Source of the DNA: UBA1672 sp964352375 | GTDB lineage: Bacteria; Pseudomonadota; Alphaproteobacteria; Micavibrionales; Micavibrionaceae | Length of the DNA stretch: 64,000 bases | NCBI GenBank assembly: GCA_964352375.1 | Contig: CAYGSA010000001.1 | Location: 62,001 to 126,000 of the forward strand | Direction: 5' to 3' | The notes under the pieces: model-generated | What the model was told of the DNA's origin: nothing | Databases searched by the model: none | Seen by the model: the letters and a program-made list of their open reading frames with translations, nothing else | Made by a program: the position numbers and the translations under genes | In this document: positions 44,410-53,353 of the stretch, piece after piece | Position numbering within the stretch: the first letter of the stretch is position 1 | How the letters are laid out: each line of letters starts with the position of its first letter

Positions 44410-45187
44410 TTAAGCTTTTATCTTACTCGCAGGTGTTTTTTTGGACACACTAATTTGGAATATGCGAATTCGACCATGGTAGAAAATATCTTTCCTTACA
44501 TCGTCAGGGAATTTAATTAACTTGATTTCTAAGCATTCTTCTTCACTTAGTTTGGGCTTATCGAACCATTCACCTCTAAAATCCAATATGCAATAAGCTC
44601 CATACTTAGCTTTTGATATATCCATGTATTCAGGCAACTGATACCAATAACCGTTATAAACATCTTTTGAATGAGCTAACTTAAATTCCACACATATTTT
44701 AGCCATTCCTATTTCTTCAGTGTTAGCCATGAACATAAAGTCCATTTTACCAACACCAGTTTGATGCTCTGGTATGATTTCTATTCCCGCTAGTAACATC
44801 TGGTCATGAAGTAAACTATGTATTCCGGGGNNNNNNNNNNTTTCTTTTTTTGGCGCCCTTCTTTTGATTTTTTTGCCCTCATATTCAATATCCCAAAAAC
44901 TAGTAAAGCCGCCAGTTTCATTTATCTTCTCTTGAATACTTGATAGAATTTGATGAACTTTATTCCTGAAGTCGTCCTCAGTACGAAAAGTTTCTACTTC
45001 GATCAGGCTTTGTTTTCTTGCATATCTAATGAGATCAATTGGCGCTGATGTATAATTTGTTTTCTGTTCTGCAAACTCTGCTCCACAAATTAGCTGCAAA
45101 GAGTTTGGTGTCCATTGGGCCAAGATAAAAAAAATATCCTCGCTGATACTGCTAATCTTATGTTTTTCTAGAAGCTTTCTTCTTCCC
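44410..45187 (-). pseudogene. PD-(D/E)XK-like nuclease, main part of a split gene
   Basis: The long part of an apparently broken gene; frame open from the TAA before 45187 but with no ATG. TTG 45121-45123 could start it, yet sensible sequence (EGRRKLLEKHKISSISED) precedes this. The motif VGKMDFMF with, 13-20 residues on, ICVEFKLAHSKD fits the Asp and Glu-x-Lys of PD-(D/E)XK nucleases. Ten N (44831-44840) hide about four residues. Removal of one T near 45190 would fuse it to the 45188-45415 gene. Function inferred only from the motif. Confidence 0.55.
44831..44840. other. Assembly gap (10 N)
   Basis: Ten undetermined bases inside the nuclease-like gene. If the true gap length is not ten, the reading frame across it is not assured. 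Confidence 0.99.
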
Positions 45188-45415
45188 TCAACTTAAGGTT
45201 ACTGAAAAATTGTTTCTTCTTAGTTCAAGATTTCCTTCGTACTCTCGAAGATAAAATAAAAAATCTTTGTTTTCTATGTAAAAAACATCGCCTTTTGTTT
45301 GGAGTATATCAATTTTTCTTCGACCATATCTAATACTACCAGTATTTCTCAAAACGTCAGCAACAGTTAAAAAACCTTCGTTGTTAGGTGCCATGAAAAT
45401 AGTAGGGGGGATCAT
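45188..45415 (-). CDS. Small protein, probable N-terminal fragment of the nuclease-like gene
   Basis: 75 residues: MIPPTIFMAPNNEGFLTVADVL, then IRYGRRKIDILQTKGDVFYIENKDF and a Leu/Asn-rich end. No family recognised. It ends in TGA at 45188, and the downstream frame continues as a natural protein after a one-base shift, so it is likely the 5' part of one gene (44410-45415). It starts one base after the sdhE stop. Could also be an independent small gene. Confidence 0.5.
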   Translation of the reverse strand: MIPPTIFMAPNNEGFLTVADVLRNTGSIRYGRRKIDILQTKGDVFYIENKDFLFYLREYEGNLELRRNNFSVTLS

Positions 45416-45416
45416 T

Positions 45417-45686
45417 TTAGCTTTTTAACCTCTGAAACGCAGACATCTGCGCCACCTTTTCGGGTGGGGTTTCCTTGCCTGTTATCCAATTGTACAGATC
45501 AGGGTCATTATTCCGCAGAAGCTCATCATACTCGCAAAGCTCCTCTTCTGTGAATGTTGGCACATGTTCGCGGGCGAAGCGTCCGAGGATGATGTCCATT
45601 TCCTTTGTGCCGCGATGATCGGAGCGGAAAATAAGACGTCTGCGTTTATTCTCTATTAATTCGTCTGGTTTACCTGCGGGTTCCAT
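45417..45686 (-). CDS. sdhE: Succinate dehydrogenase flavinylation factor SdhE
   Basis: 89 residues, DUF339. It assists covalent FAD attachment to SdhA. RRLIFRSDHRGTKEMDIILG holds the essential RGxxE motif (RGTKE), followed by CEYDELL and LYNWITG. It lies head-to-head with recG, as in many alphaproteobacteria where mfd also follows; here the btaAB/nuclease block is inserted between. Confidence 0.93.
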   Translation of the reverse strand: MEPAGKPDELIENKRRRLIFRSDHRGTKEMDIILGRFAREHVPTFTEEELCEYDELLRNNDPDLYNWITGKETPPEKVAQMSAFQRLKS

Positions 45687-45699
45687 GGGGTTTCCCTTA

Positions 45700-45773
45700 T
45701 GTTATTCTGAGCGCACGCAAAGAATCTTATGCTGAACATGAAAAAAGATCCTTCACTTCGTTCAGGATGACAG
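45700..45773. repeat. Imperfect palindromic repeat in the sdhE-recG gap
   Basis: Left arm at 45700-45728 (TGTTATTCTGAGCG to AAGAATCTT) and right arm at 45745-45773 (AAGATCCTTC to CAGGATGACAG) are imperfect inverted copies with a 16-base loop. Sequences of this pattern recur in many bacterial genomes. It sits 16 bp before recG, and could overlap its promoter. Confidence 0.7.
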
Positions 45774-45788
45774 TATTGTATTTATATT

Positions 45789-47876
45789 ATGAGTCAACGA
45801 CCCTTTATACTTGATCCTTTGTTTCGCGGCATTACGACCTTGCCGGGGATTGGGCCGCGCAATGGGAAGCTGATGGAGAAGCTGCTTGGCGGCTCTAAGG
45901 TTCTTGATTTGCTGTTTCATGCGCCCGTAGATTTTATTGATCGTCGTTTTACTTGTCCGCTCTCAGAAGCGCCTGACGGGCGGGTGATGACGACGAAAAT
46001 CCGCATTGAAAAACATGTTCCCAATGCGCGCAAATCTCTGCCCTATCGCGTGAAGGTGACGGATGGCAGTGCGATGATGGATTTGGTGTTTTTTCATGCC
46101 AAGAAGGTCTGGATTGAAAAACTTCTGCCAATTGGTGAAGAGCGCGTGATTAGCGGGAAGATTGAGTATTTCCAAGGCCAGCCACAAATGATGCATCCTG
46201 ATGTTGTGACGCTTGGGCAGCGTGAGAGCCTGGAAACGCTGGAGCCGATTTATCCTCTGACTGCGGGTGTGACGAATAAGGTTCTGGGCAAGGCGATGAG
46301 GGCGGCGGTGCCTTCCATTCCTGAATTGCCTGAATGGTTGGATGCGGCGCATCAAAAACGCGAGGGATGGAGTGATTGGCACATGTGCCTTGCGTCTTTA
46401 CATGAGCCTGAAAGCGCGCAGGATTTAGAACCGACACATAAAACGCGGATGCGCCTTGCGTATGATGAATTGCTGGCGAACCAACTGACGCTGGCCATGG
46501 TACGAGAGCAGCAGCGTAAGATCAGCGGGCGCGCATTTGAGCAATCTGCTGTTTTACGTGAAAAGATTGAACATGTTTTGCCCTTTAATCTGACAGGAGC
46601 CCAGAAACGCAGCCTGTACGAAATTGACCATGATATGGGGCAAGCTGGGCGAATGCTGCGCCTTGTGCAGGGCGATGTGGGCAGCGGGAAGACGATTGTG
46701 GCCGCGATGGCGATGATGAACGCCGTCGAATCGGGCGCGCAAGCCGCAATTATGGCGCCGACGGAAATTCTGGCGCGCCAGCATATGGCGAGCTTTAAGC
46801 CTTGGTTGGAAGCCGCAGGTGTTCGATATGTGACCTTGACGGGGCGCGATAAAGGTAAGGCGCGGGATCTGATTTTGAAGCAGATCAAAGATGGCACGGC
46901 GCAGGTGGTGATTGGGACGCATGCGATTTTTCAAGATACAGTGGAGTATCAGGATTTAGGGCTGGCTGTGATAGACGAGCAGCACCGTTTTGGTGTGCAT
47001 CAGCGCCTTGCCCTGTCGAAGAAGAGCAAGGGCACGGATATTCTGGTGATGACGGCAACCCCTATTCCGCGCACGCTGGCGCTGACGGCGTATGGGGATA
47101 TGGAAGTGTCTAAGCTGGATGAAAAGCCGCCGGGGCGTAAACCGATTGAAACGCTGCTGTTTTCGCAGGATAAGCTGGAGCAAGTGGTTGCGGGGCTGAA
47201 GCGCAAGATTGCCGAGGGAACTCGGGTTTATTGGGTGTGCCCGTTGGTGGAGGAATCGGAGCTGATTGATTTGGCTGCGGCGGAGGAGCGCTATGACATC
47301 CTGCAGCAGGTATTTGGTGAACGCATTGGGCTTGTGCATGGGCGGATGAAGCCTGCGGAAAAAGACGAGGTTATGGCACGCTTTGCGGCGGGGGATTTGG
47401 ATTTACTGGTTGCGACGACGGTGATTGAGGTTGGCGTGAACGTACCCGAAGCCACGATCATGGTTATTGAGCATGCGGAGCGGTTTGGCCTGTCGCAGTT
47501 GCACCAACTCCGCGGGCGCGTTGGGCGCGGGGCGGAGCAATCTTATTGTTTCTTGGTTTATGCTGCGCCGCTTGGGAAGACCGCGACCGAGCGTTTAAAT
47601 ATTATGCGCGATACCGAGGATGGGTTTATTATCGCGGAGAAGGATTTAGAACTTCGCGGAGGGGGCGATATTTTAGGCACCAAGCAAAGCGGGGTGACGG
47701 AATTTAATCTGGCTGATCTCTCTGTGCATGCCGATTTACTCGCCGCGGCGCGGGATGATGCGAAACTGATTTTGCGCAAAGACCCTAAGCTTGAGGGCGA
47801 GCGTGGTCAGGCGCTCAGGACGCTGCTCTATTTGTTTGAACGCGATCAGGCGATTCAGTATTTTCGGGGGGGTTGA
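45789..47876 (+). CDS. recG: ATP-dependent DNA helicase RecG
   Basis: 695 residues. N-terminal wedge/OB domain (about 1-230), motor with Walker A QGDVGSGKTIVAAMA, DEQH box VIDEQHRFGVHQR, motif III TATPIPRT, and the C-terminal QLRGRVGRGAEQSY and TRG-like region. It regresses stalled forks and acts on branched DNA. TTGACC at its end is followed by a small membrane gene, one base after the TGA. Confidence 0.97.
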   Translation: MSQRPFILDPLFRGITTLPGIGPRNGKLMEKLLGGSKVLDLLFHAPVDFIDRRFTCPLSEAPDGRVMTTKIRIEKHVPNARKSLPYRVKVTDGSAMMDLVFFHAKKVWIEKLLPIGEERVISGKIEYFQGQPQMMHPDVVTLGQRESLETLEPIYPLTAGVTNKVLGKAMRAAVPSIPELPEWLDAAHQKREGWSDWHMCLASLHEPESAQDLEPTHKTRMRLAYDELLANQLTLAMVREQQRKISGRAFEQSAVLREKIEHVLPFNLTGAQKRSLYEIDHDMGQAGRMLRLVQGDVGSGKTIVAAMAMMNAVESGAQAAIMAPTEILARQHMASFKPWLEAAGVRYVTLTGRDKGKARDLILKQIKDGTAQVVIGTHAIFQDTVEYQDLGLAVIDEQHRFGVHQRLALSKKSKGTDILVMTATPIPRTLALTAYGDMEVSKLDEKPPGRKPIETLLFSQDKLEQVVAGLKRKIAEGTRVYWVCPLVEESELIDLAAAEERYDILQQVFGERIGLVHGRMKPAEKDEVMARFAAGDLDLLVATTVIEVGVNVPEATIMVIEHAERFGLSQLHQLRGRVGRGAEQSYCFLVYAAPLGKTATERLNIMRDTEDGFIIAEKDLELRGGGDILGTKQSGVTEFNLADLSVHADLLAAARDDAKLILRKDPKLEGERGQALRTLLYLFERDQAIQYFRGG

Positions 47877-47877
47877 A

Positions 47878-48246
47878 ATGGAACTTATTCCAATTTTAAT
47901 GCTCATTGCTATCTTTATCATTCCACTTTTCTTTAATCATTATCGTTGGATTTTAGTATATTTTCTATTAGCGGCAATCCTTATCGTTGTTGCCTTAAAG
48001 AATCTTTTAGATGGGTTAAACCATGGCGATGATGGCCCCGGATATATTATTGCTTTTGGTTTTTTAAGTTTAGCATTTTTTACTGTCACTAGCGGGTGTC
48101 TCGCAAGCAGTTTAATGATTAAGTTCCCTACAAAGATAGACAACAAACTAAAGAAAGCCATGATTATTTTCTCTAGCCTACTTTTTCCTTATGCTGCGAT
48201 TTATGGACCACTTTTTGTATATTGGGCTTTTACTCAACAGCTTTAA
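47878..48246 (+). CDS. Small membrane protein, unknown
   Basis: 122 residues, four hydrophobic helices (about 4-18, 24-40, 56-78, 92-118). No family recognised. ATG 47878 is one base after the recG stop with a G-rich site before it; longer forms run through recG. Lower GC than recG by eye. Its end overlaps convergent cysE by 17 bp. Confidence 0.65.
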   Translation: MELIPILMLIAIFIIPLFFNHYRWILVYFLLAAILIVVALKNLLDGLNHGDDGPGYIIAFGFLSLAFFTVTSGCLASSLMIKFPTKIDNKLKKAMIIFSSLLFPYAAIYGPLFVYWAFTQQL

Positions 48247-48910
48247 GATCATTTTTTACAGCAAGCTCTTCGCATTCTTCGCTGTTATCTAGTTTCAGTT
48301 CGCGTTTGATCTTACCCATTTCACGAATGATGCAATCAATTGTGAAGGTGACATCCTGCATTTCGGCGCGGGATGGCATGCCGTAGGCGCGGGCTTTGTC
48401 GTCGCCGCCGATGACGCGAGCTGGAATCCCGATAGCGGTTGCACCGTCAGGGATGTCATTTGTCACCACGGAATTAGAGCCGACCTTTGAATGAACGCCG
48501 ATTGTGATATCGCCCAACACTTGCGCGCCCGAGCCGATGATTGCGCCTTCTTTTAATGTCGGGTGGCGTTTGCCGTCGACCTCGCCTTGCTTACCGACAC
48601 CGCCGAGCGTTACGCCGTGATAGATGGTCACGTCATCTTCGATAACAGCAGTTTGGCCGATGACCACGCCTGTGCCGTGATCAATGAAGAACCCTTTGCC
48701 GATTGTGGCTTCGGGATGGATTTCGATGCCTGTCAGTATGCGTGATATATTTGCGAAAAACCGTGCAAGTGTTCTTAGCCCTAAATTCCAAAGCCAATTA
48801 TTCATGCGGTGAAAGGATACGGCGTGATAGCCGTTATAGGCGAAAAACACCTCAAGGAATGAGGGTTTTGCAGGATCACGTTCCTGAATAGATTTGATAA
48901 GTTCGAACAT
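48230..48910 (-). CDS. cysE: Serine O-acetyltransferase
   Basis: 226 residues, a short form similar to EpsC-type CysE. Left-handed beta-helix hexapeptides run from about residue 65 to 165 (EATIGKGFFIDHGTGVVIGQTA) with catalytic Asp-His in FIDHGTG. It makes O-acetylserine from serine and acetyl-CoA for CysK. It starts after the DUF502 stop with three bases between. The tail after residue 185 is charged. Confidence 0.94.
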   Translation of the reverse strand: MFELIKSIQERDPAKPSFLEVFFAYNGYHAVSFHRMNNWLWNLGLRTLARFFANISRILTGIEIHPEATIGKGFFIDHGTGVVIGQTAVIEDDVTIYHGVTLGGVGKQGEVDGKRHPTLKEGAIIGSGAQVLGDITIGVHSKVGSNSVVTNDIPDGATAIGIPARVIGGDDKARAYGMPSRAEMQDVTFTIDCIIREMGKIKRELKLDNSEECEELAVKNDLKAVE

Positions 48911-48913
48911 AAT

Positions 48914-49612
48914 TTATTTTGCGTTTTGCTTAAGCCTTTTTTGCTCAGCGGTATATTCAGGCGTAATTATACCCGCCGAGACAACAAGCTTTACGCCCTC
49001 TTCTACAGTCATCTTCAAATATTTCAATTCTTTTTTTGGCACAAAAAGTAAATATCCTGAAGTGGGGTTTGGAGTTGTTGGGACAAAAACATTGATTGTT
49101 TCCTCTTCTGTTGTTTCCTGCACTTCGCCTTTGCTGGTTCCCGTTACAAAGCCAATAGACCAAACACCTTTACGTGGATATTCCATCATCACTACCTCTC
49201 TGAAAGCGTTCGATTGACTGGCCATGATTGTTTCGAAAATTTGTTTAATCGCGCTGTAGAGTGTGCGTGCAACCGGTATTTGATCGACGATATATTCCGA
49301 AATGCGGATGAACAAGCGCCCTAGGAAATTAGTTGCAAGCCAGCCAATAGCAATGAACACGGCGATGACGATGATTAAGCCAAGGCCGGGGATTACAGTT
49401 TGCCCGTAAAGCGCCTCGTACCATTCTTTGGGCAGGAGGTGCACGACCTTACTGTCAACAAAGCTCAGGAAGATGTATGTGAGATAAATCGTGATTGTAA
49501 TAGGCGCGGTGACAAGAATTCCTGTCAGCAGATATCTGCGCAGACGGGCAATCGGTCCTGCGGCTTTAATGTGATGCTCGGTTGTTGTTTCTTCTGGTGT
49601 GATGTCATTCAT
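48914..49612 (-). CDS. DUF502-family membrane protein
   Basis: 232 residues from ATG 49610-49612. Two membrane helices (about 25-47 and 72-95) then a cytosolic domain with the family pattern PVARTLYSAIKQIFETI and VVMMEYPRKGVWSIGFVTG. Role unknown in bacteria; the family is also in plants (COV). No clear ribosome site; it begins 26 bp after gltP ends. It leads into cysE. Confidence 0.85.
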   Translation of the reverse strand: MNDITPEETTTEHHIKAAGPIARLRRYLLTGILVTAPITITIYLTYIFLSFVDSKVVHLLPKEWYEALYGQTVIPGLGLIIVIAVFIAIGWLATNFLGRLFIRISEYIVDQIPVARTLYSAIKQIFETIMASQSNAFREVVMMEYPRKGVWSIGFVTGTSKGEVQETTEEETINVFVPTTPNPTSGYLLFVPKKELKYLKMTVEEGVKLVVSAGIITPEYTAEQKRLKQNAK

Positions 49613-49638
49613 GTCGACACTATGACGTGGCAGGTCGA

Positions 49639-50919
49639 TTATTTCAACAGTTTTTGCATGACAAGTGTTGCGGTCAGGTCGCCTGTGACATTTACGGTAG
49701 TGCGGCACATATCGAGAATACGGTCTACGCCCAAAATAAAACCGATTGCGGCGGGGTTTATGCCAATTCCGCTTAGAATTGTTGCCAAGACGATGATGCC
49801 GACCCCCGGTGTGGCCGGTGTGCCTATGGATGCGCCGACTGTTGTTACCATTAATATTACCAGATCGGCTGTTGAAAGCTCAACGCCAGAGACTTCGCCG
49901 AAGACTTGAACGAGAAATACGGCGGCGATGGCTTGATACATAGCGGTTCCGTCCATATTTATGGTCGCGCCGAGCGGGATTATGAAACGGGTGATTTTTG
50001 ATGATACGCCTAACTTCTCTTCTGCGCATTTGAGGGTGAAAGGCATGGTGGCGGCAGAAGACGAGGTTGAGAAGGCGAGAAGCTGCGTTTCTTTTATCGC
50101 GTTCAAGAACCAGAACGGAGATTTACGTGTGATGCTGGCGGCGATAAAAATATAGATACCAATCATGCAGAGCAGCCCTATGATGACAGTGGCAATGTAA
50201 ACTCCCATTGTTATCAGCGCGCTAAGGCCTAACTTTAAGGTAATATCACACATTAAACCGAAAACAGCGACAGGTGCGATTACCATGGCCCAGCCGATAA
50301 TGCGCATGCAAACGGCCTGCCCTGCTTCGCAAAGATCAGTTATTGGTTTTGCTGCTTGTATGCCGAGGGTGAGTAAGGCTGCTCCGAAAACCATAGACGC
50401 GATAACGATTTGTAGCAGGTTCTTTTTGACGATGTCTCCTGCGATATTGATCGGGATTAAGTTCACGATGCGATCCGGGATTGTTAAATCCTCGAATGTT
50501 TTTTGTTCTATGCTATTGCTTTGAAGGGTTTCAGTTTGGAAGCTTTGAATCAACGCGGGGTCTATATATTGCCCAGGCTTTATTGTGTGAACCAGTGCCA
50601 TGCCGATGGATATTGCGATGACGGTCGTGCAAACGAAATACAGTATAATCCGCCAACCGATTTTTTTGACGAATTCCAGCTCACCGCTTTGGGTGATCCC
50701 GAGCACGATGGAGCAGATCACGAGTGGGATGACAACCATTTGGATGAGGCCGAGGAAGAGTGTTCCAGGTAATTTTATCCATGGTGCAATCGCAAGTGCG
50801 GTTTTTTCGTTTACAATCTCCAGCCCATGCGGGGAAAGGATGATACCGATAAGAACGCCCAGAAACATTCCTATCAGAATTTTAAACCACAATTTATTGT
50901 CGATTGCCTGGTCACTCAT
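49639..50919 (-). CDS. Dicarboxylate/amino acid:cation symporter (GltP/DctA family)
   Basis: 426 residues, DAACS family, eight membrane helices with two hairpins. The serine-rich hairpin is FSTSSSAATMPFTL, the NMDGT motif is in GATINMDGTAMYQ, and the GTPATPGVG helical hairpin follows. It uses a sodium or proton gradient to take up glutamate, aspartate or dicarboxylates; the sequence does not choose between them. It lies right after nusG (about 30 bp). Confidence 0.92.
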   Translation of the reverse strand: MSDQAIDNKLWFKILIGMFLGVLIGIILSPHGLEIVNEKTALAIAPWIKLPGTLFLGLIQMVVIPLVICSIVLGITQSGELEFVKKIGWRIILYFVCTTVIAISIGMALVHTIKPGQYIDPALIQSFQTETLQSNSIEQKTFEDLTIPDRIVNLIPINIAGDIVKKNLLQIVIASMVFGAALLTLGIQAAKPITDLCEAGQAVCMRIIGWAMVIAPVAVFGLMCDITLKLGLSALITMGVYIATVIIGLLCMIGIYIFIAASITRKSPFWFLNAIKETQLLAFSTSSSAATMPFTLKCAEEKLGVSSKITRFIIPLGATINMDGTAMYQAIAAVFLVQVFGEVSGVELSTADLVILMVTTVGASIGTPATPGVGIIVLATILSGIGINPAAIGFILGVDRILDMCRTTVNVTGDLTATLVMQKLLK

Positions 50920-50949
50920 GCATTATATTAGCATGAATTCATGTTTTCT

Positions 50950-51483
50950 CTAGGCTTTTTCAACCTGCACATATTCCAGTTCAACTGGAGTGGCGCGGCC
51001 GAAGATGGAAACGGACACTTTAAGCTTTGCGTTTTCTTCGTCAATTTCTTCGACAATACCGTTGAAGGACGCAAATGGACCGTCTGTGACTTTGACTTCT
51101 TCGCCGATGTCGTACACAACAGACGGACGCGGGCGATCCACACCGTCTTGAACTTGTGCGATGATTCTTTGGGCTTCTGATTCACTGATTGGGATGGGTT
51201 TGTTTCCCCCTGTTCCCAAGAAACCGCTGACCTTTGGTGTATCTTTGATTAAGTGCCATACGTTGTCATTCATCTCAAGCTTTGCAAGGACATAGCCGGG
51301 GAAGAATTTGCGCTCTGCATTGACGCGCTGACCGCGCTTAATTTCGACAACCTCTTCCATTGGAACAAGAATATCTTCGACGTAATCACTCAAGCCAAGC
51401 TTCTCTGCTTTTTCTTTGATCGATTCTGCGACTTTGTTTTCAAAACCAGAGTAAACGTGCAGTACATACCATCTTTTAGCCAT
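50950..51483 (-). CDS. nusG: Transcription elongation/antitermination factor NusG
   Basis: 177 residues: N-terminal NGN domain (KRWYVLHVYSGFENKVAESI, then RKFFPGYVLAKLEMND) and C-terminal KOW domain (VKVTDGPFASFNGIVEEID). It binds RNA polymerase and Rho. It follows secE by 17 bp. The usual next genes rplK-rplA are not here; gltP follows instead. Confidence 0.97.
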   Translation of the reverse strand: MAKRWYVLHVYSGFENKVAESIKEKAEKLGLSDYVEDILVPMEEVVEIKRGQRVNAERKFFPGYVLAKLEMNDNVWHLIKDTPKVSGFLGTGGNKPIPISESEAQRIIAQVQDGVDRPRPSVVYDIGEEVKVTDGPFASFNGIVEEIDEENAKLKVSVSIFGRATPVELEYVQVEKA

Positions 51484-51500
51484 TTTAATTATTCCTTACC

Positions 51501-51698
51501 TTAAGCGCCAAAACCCATGATCAAACGTATTGCCCATGCAATGATTTGATCTGCGAAATATAAAAATAATGAGGAAATGAAAACCATAATAAACACCGCT
51601 AGCATGCTCACCATTGTTTCCTGACGGGACGGCCATGTTACTTTTTTCGCTTCGCTTTTCACTTGCTTTACGAATTGAACAGGATTTGTCTTTGCCAT
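51501..51698 (-). CDS. secE: Preprotein translocase subunit SecE
   Basis: 65 residues. Single-helix form: amphipathic VKQVKSEAKKVTWPSRQET then one membrane helix. It clamps SecY. The ATG 51696-51698 is taken; upstream extension has no homology. SD GGAGAAGAAG. The operon order secE-nusG is conserved. Confidence 0.95.
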   Translation of the reverse strand: MAKTNPVQFVKQVKSEAKKVTWPSRQETMVSMLAVFIMVFISSLFLYFADQIIAWAIRLIMGFGA

Positions 51699-51723
51699 TA
51701 TCTTCTTCTCCAAAATTTTTCTG

Positions 51724-51780
51724 TCTCCCAAGGTTCGCGGCGTGACCGAGGTCACATTTGCTATCGCTTATTTTGGGAGA
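51724..51780 (-). promoter_or_regulatory. Structured leader upstream of secE
   Basis: Outer arms TCTCCCAA (51724-51731) and TTGGGAGA (51773-51780) pair perfectly over eight bases and enclose a second hairpin GTGAC/GTCAC with a four-base loop (51742-51755). It lies 26 bp before the secE start, with a good -10-like TATACT upstream (minus strand). It occupies the place where many bacteria have tRNA-Trp, but it lacks the T-loop and length of a tRNA. May be a regulatory leader. Confidence 0.5.
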
Positions 51781-51837
51781 TGCACTTTTAAGTATACTAA
51801 ACATCTGTAAATAGCCAGAAGAATTTTCATTTTCTTC

Positions 51838-53328
51838 TTAAGCGGCGGCTTTATATTTCAGCATCGGGTTACGAGCGGCCTTGACTTCGTCAAGGCGTTT
51901 ACGCGGTGTAGACTGAGGAAGGTTATGAAACTCCTCCGCTTTTCCTGCTTCGACGTCTGCTGCAATTTTCTTCATTGTTTCAATGAAACGATCGATCGCA
52001 TCTTTGCTTTCGGTTTCTGTTGGTTCGATTAACATTGTGCCTGGCAAGACCAAGGGGAAGTACACGGTCATCGGATGATATCCGTATTCGATCAGCGCTT
52101 TCGCGATGTCGAGCGTAGAGACGTCTTTTTCCTTTTGTCTTTTGTCGGTGATCAGGCATTCATGCATACATGGCCCTGGATAGGGTGCATGATAATCATC
52201 TGAGAGCTGGCTAAGGATATAGTTTGCATTTAAAACAGCATCTTCCGAGACTTGTTTAAGGCCGTCTGCGCCGTGTGACATCATGTAAGACAGGGCGCGG
52301 ACATGCATTCCGAATTGCCCCTGGAAGGCCTTTAGTGTGCCGAGTGTTTCGGGGCGCTCGTCTTCGCGTTCCAGTTTGTAGGTTCCGTTATTTTTGACGA
52401 CCGTTGGAACGGGCATAAAGTTTGCGAGTTCTTTTGTACAGCAGATTGGGCCAGATCCCGGGCCGCCGCCGCCATGCGGTGTGGAAAATGTTTTGTGGAG
52501 GTTGATGTGCATCACATCCACACCGAAATCTCCGGGGCGGACTTTGCCGACCAGCGCGTTAAAGTTTGCGCCGTCGCAATAGAAATAACCGCCCGCATCA
52601 TGAAGCAGATCAGAGATTTCCAGGATGTCACGCTCAAACAAGCCGCACGTATTGGGGTTGGTGACCATCATGCCTGCGATGTCTTTGCCTTCTGGGTCGG
52701 TTTTATAGAGCGCCTCTTTGAAGGCCTCAACTGTGAGACAGCCTGTTTCTTTTGTGGAAATGGAGCGCACCTCGAATCCGCACATGACTGCGGTTGCAGG
52801 GTTTGTGCCATGCGCGGAGTCTGGTGTTAAAACGATTTTGCGTTGCGTTTGGCCTTTTTGCTCGTGTGCGCGGCGAATTGTCATCATACCAGCAAGCTCA
52901 CCGTGTGCGCCAGCGGATGGCGTTAAACACACGCCGGGCAATCCCGTGAGTTCTGCCAGCCAGTGTTGGAGGTTATGCATTAGCTCTAATGCCCCCTGCA
53001 CTGTGCTTTCAGGTTGCATAGGATGGATGTGTGCGAAGCCAGGAAGGCGTGCGAGCTTTTCATTCAGGCGCGGGTTATGCTTCATGGTACATGAGCCGAG
53101 CGGAAAGAAGCCATGATCAATGGAATAGTTCCAAGTGCTCATGCGGACAAAATGACGCACTATTTGTGGTTCACTGAGGTTTGGCAGGCCAATTTCAGCG
53201 CGCTGATCTTGCCCTGTACGTGACTTGATGCCTTTTGGTTTTTGCAAATCTACGCCTGGTGTGTCGCTATGCTCTTTTTCCCAAAGCAGCGACTCCTCGT
53301 AATGTAAGCCATTATTTCCTGATTCCAT
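51838..53328 (-). CDS. gcvPB: Glycine dehydrogenase (decarboxylating) subunit 2
   Basis: 496 residues, C-terminal half of the P-protein. The PLP lysine is in MHINLHKTFSTPHGGGGPGSGP. It forms the split P-protein with GcvPA, decarboxylating glycine onto lipoyl GcvH. Last in the operon gcvT-gcvH-gcvPA-(orphan)-gcvPB. Starts 25 bp after the orphan gene. A split GcvP is common in Gram-positives and some alphaproteobacteria. Confidence 0.96.
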   Translation of the reverse strand: MESGNNGLHYEESLLWEKEHSDTPGVDLQKPKGIKSRTGQDQRAEIGLPNLSEPQIVRHFVRMSTWNYSIDHGFFPLGSCTMKHNPRLNEKLARLPGFAHIHPMQPESTVQGALELMHNLQHWLAELTGLPGVCLTPSAGAHGELAGMMTIRRAHEQKGQTQRKIVLTPDSAHGTNPATAVMCGFEVRSISTKETGCLTVEAFKEALYKTDPEGKDIAGMMVTNPNTCGLFERDILEISDLLHDAGGYFYCDGANFNALVGKVRPGDFGVDVMHINLHKTFSTPHGGGGPGSGPICCTKELANFMPVPTVVKNNGTYKLEREDERPETLGTLKAFQGQFGMHVRALSYMMSHGADGLKQVSEDAVLNANYILSQLSDDYHAPYPGPCMHECLITDKRQKEKDVSTLDIAKALIEYGYHPMTVYFPLVLPGTMLIEPTETESKDAIDRFIETMKKIAADVEAGKAEEFHNLPQSTPRKRLDEVKAARNPMLKYKAAA

Positions 53329-53353
53329 TCTTTTTTCCTTTTATAAAAATCGC

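Noticed and set aside
51724..51780. tRNA-Trp before secE
   Set aside because: Only 57 bases, no T-loop GTTCGA in place, no anticodon arm with CCA, and the arms do not fit a cloverleaf.
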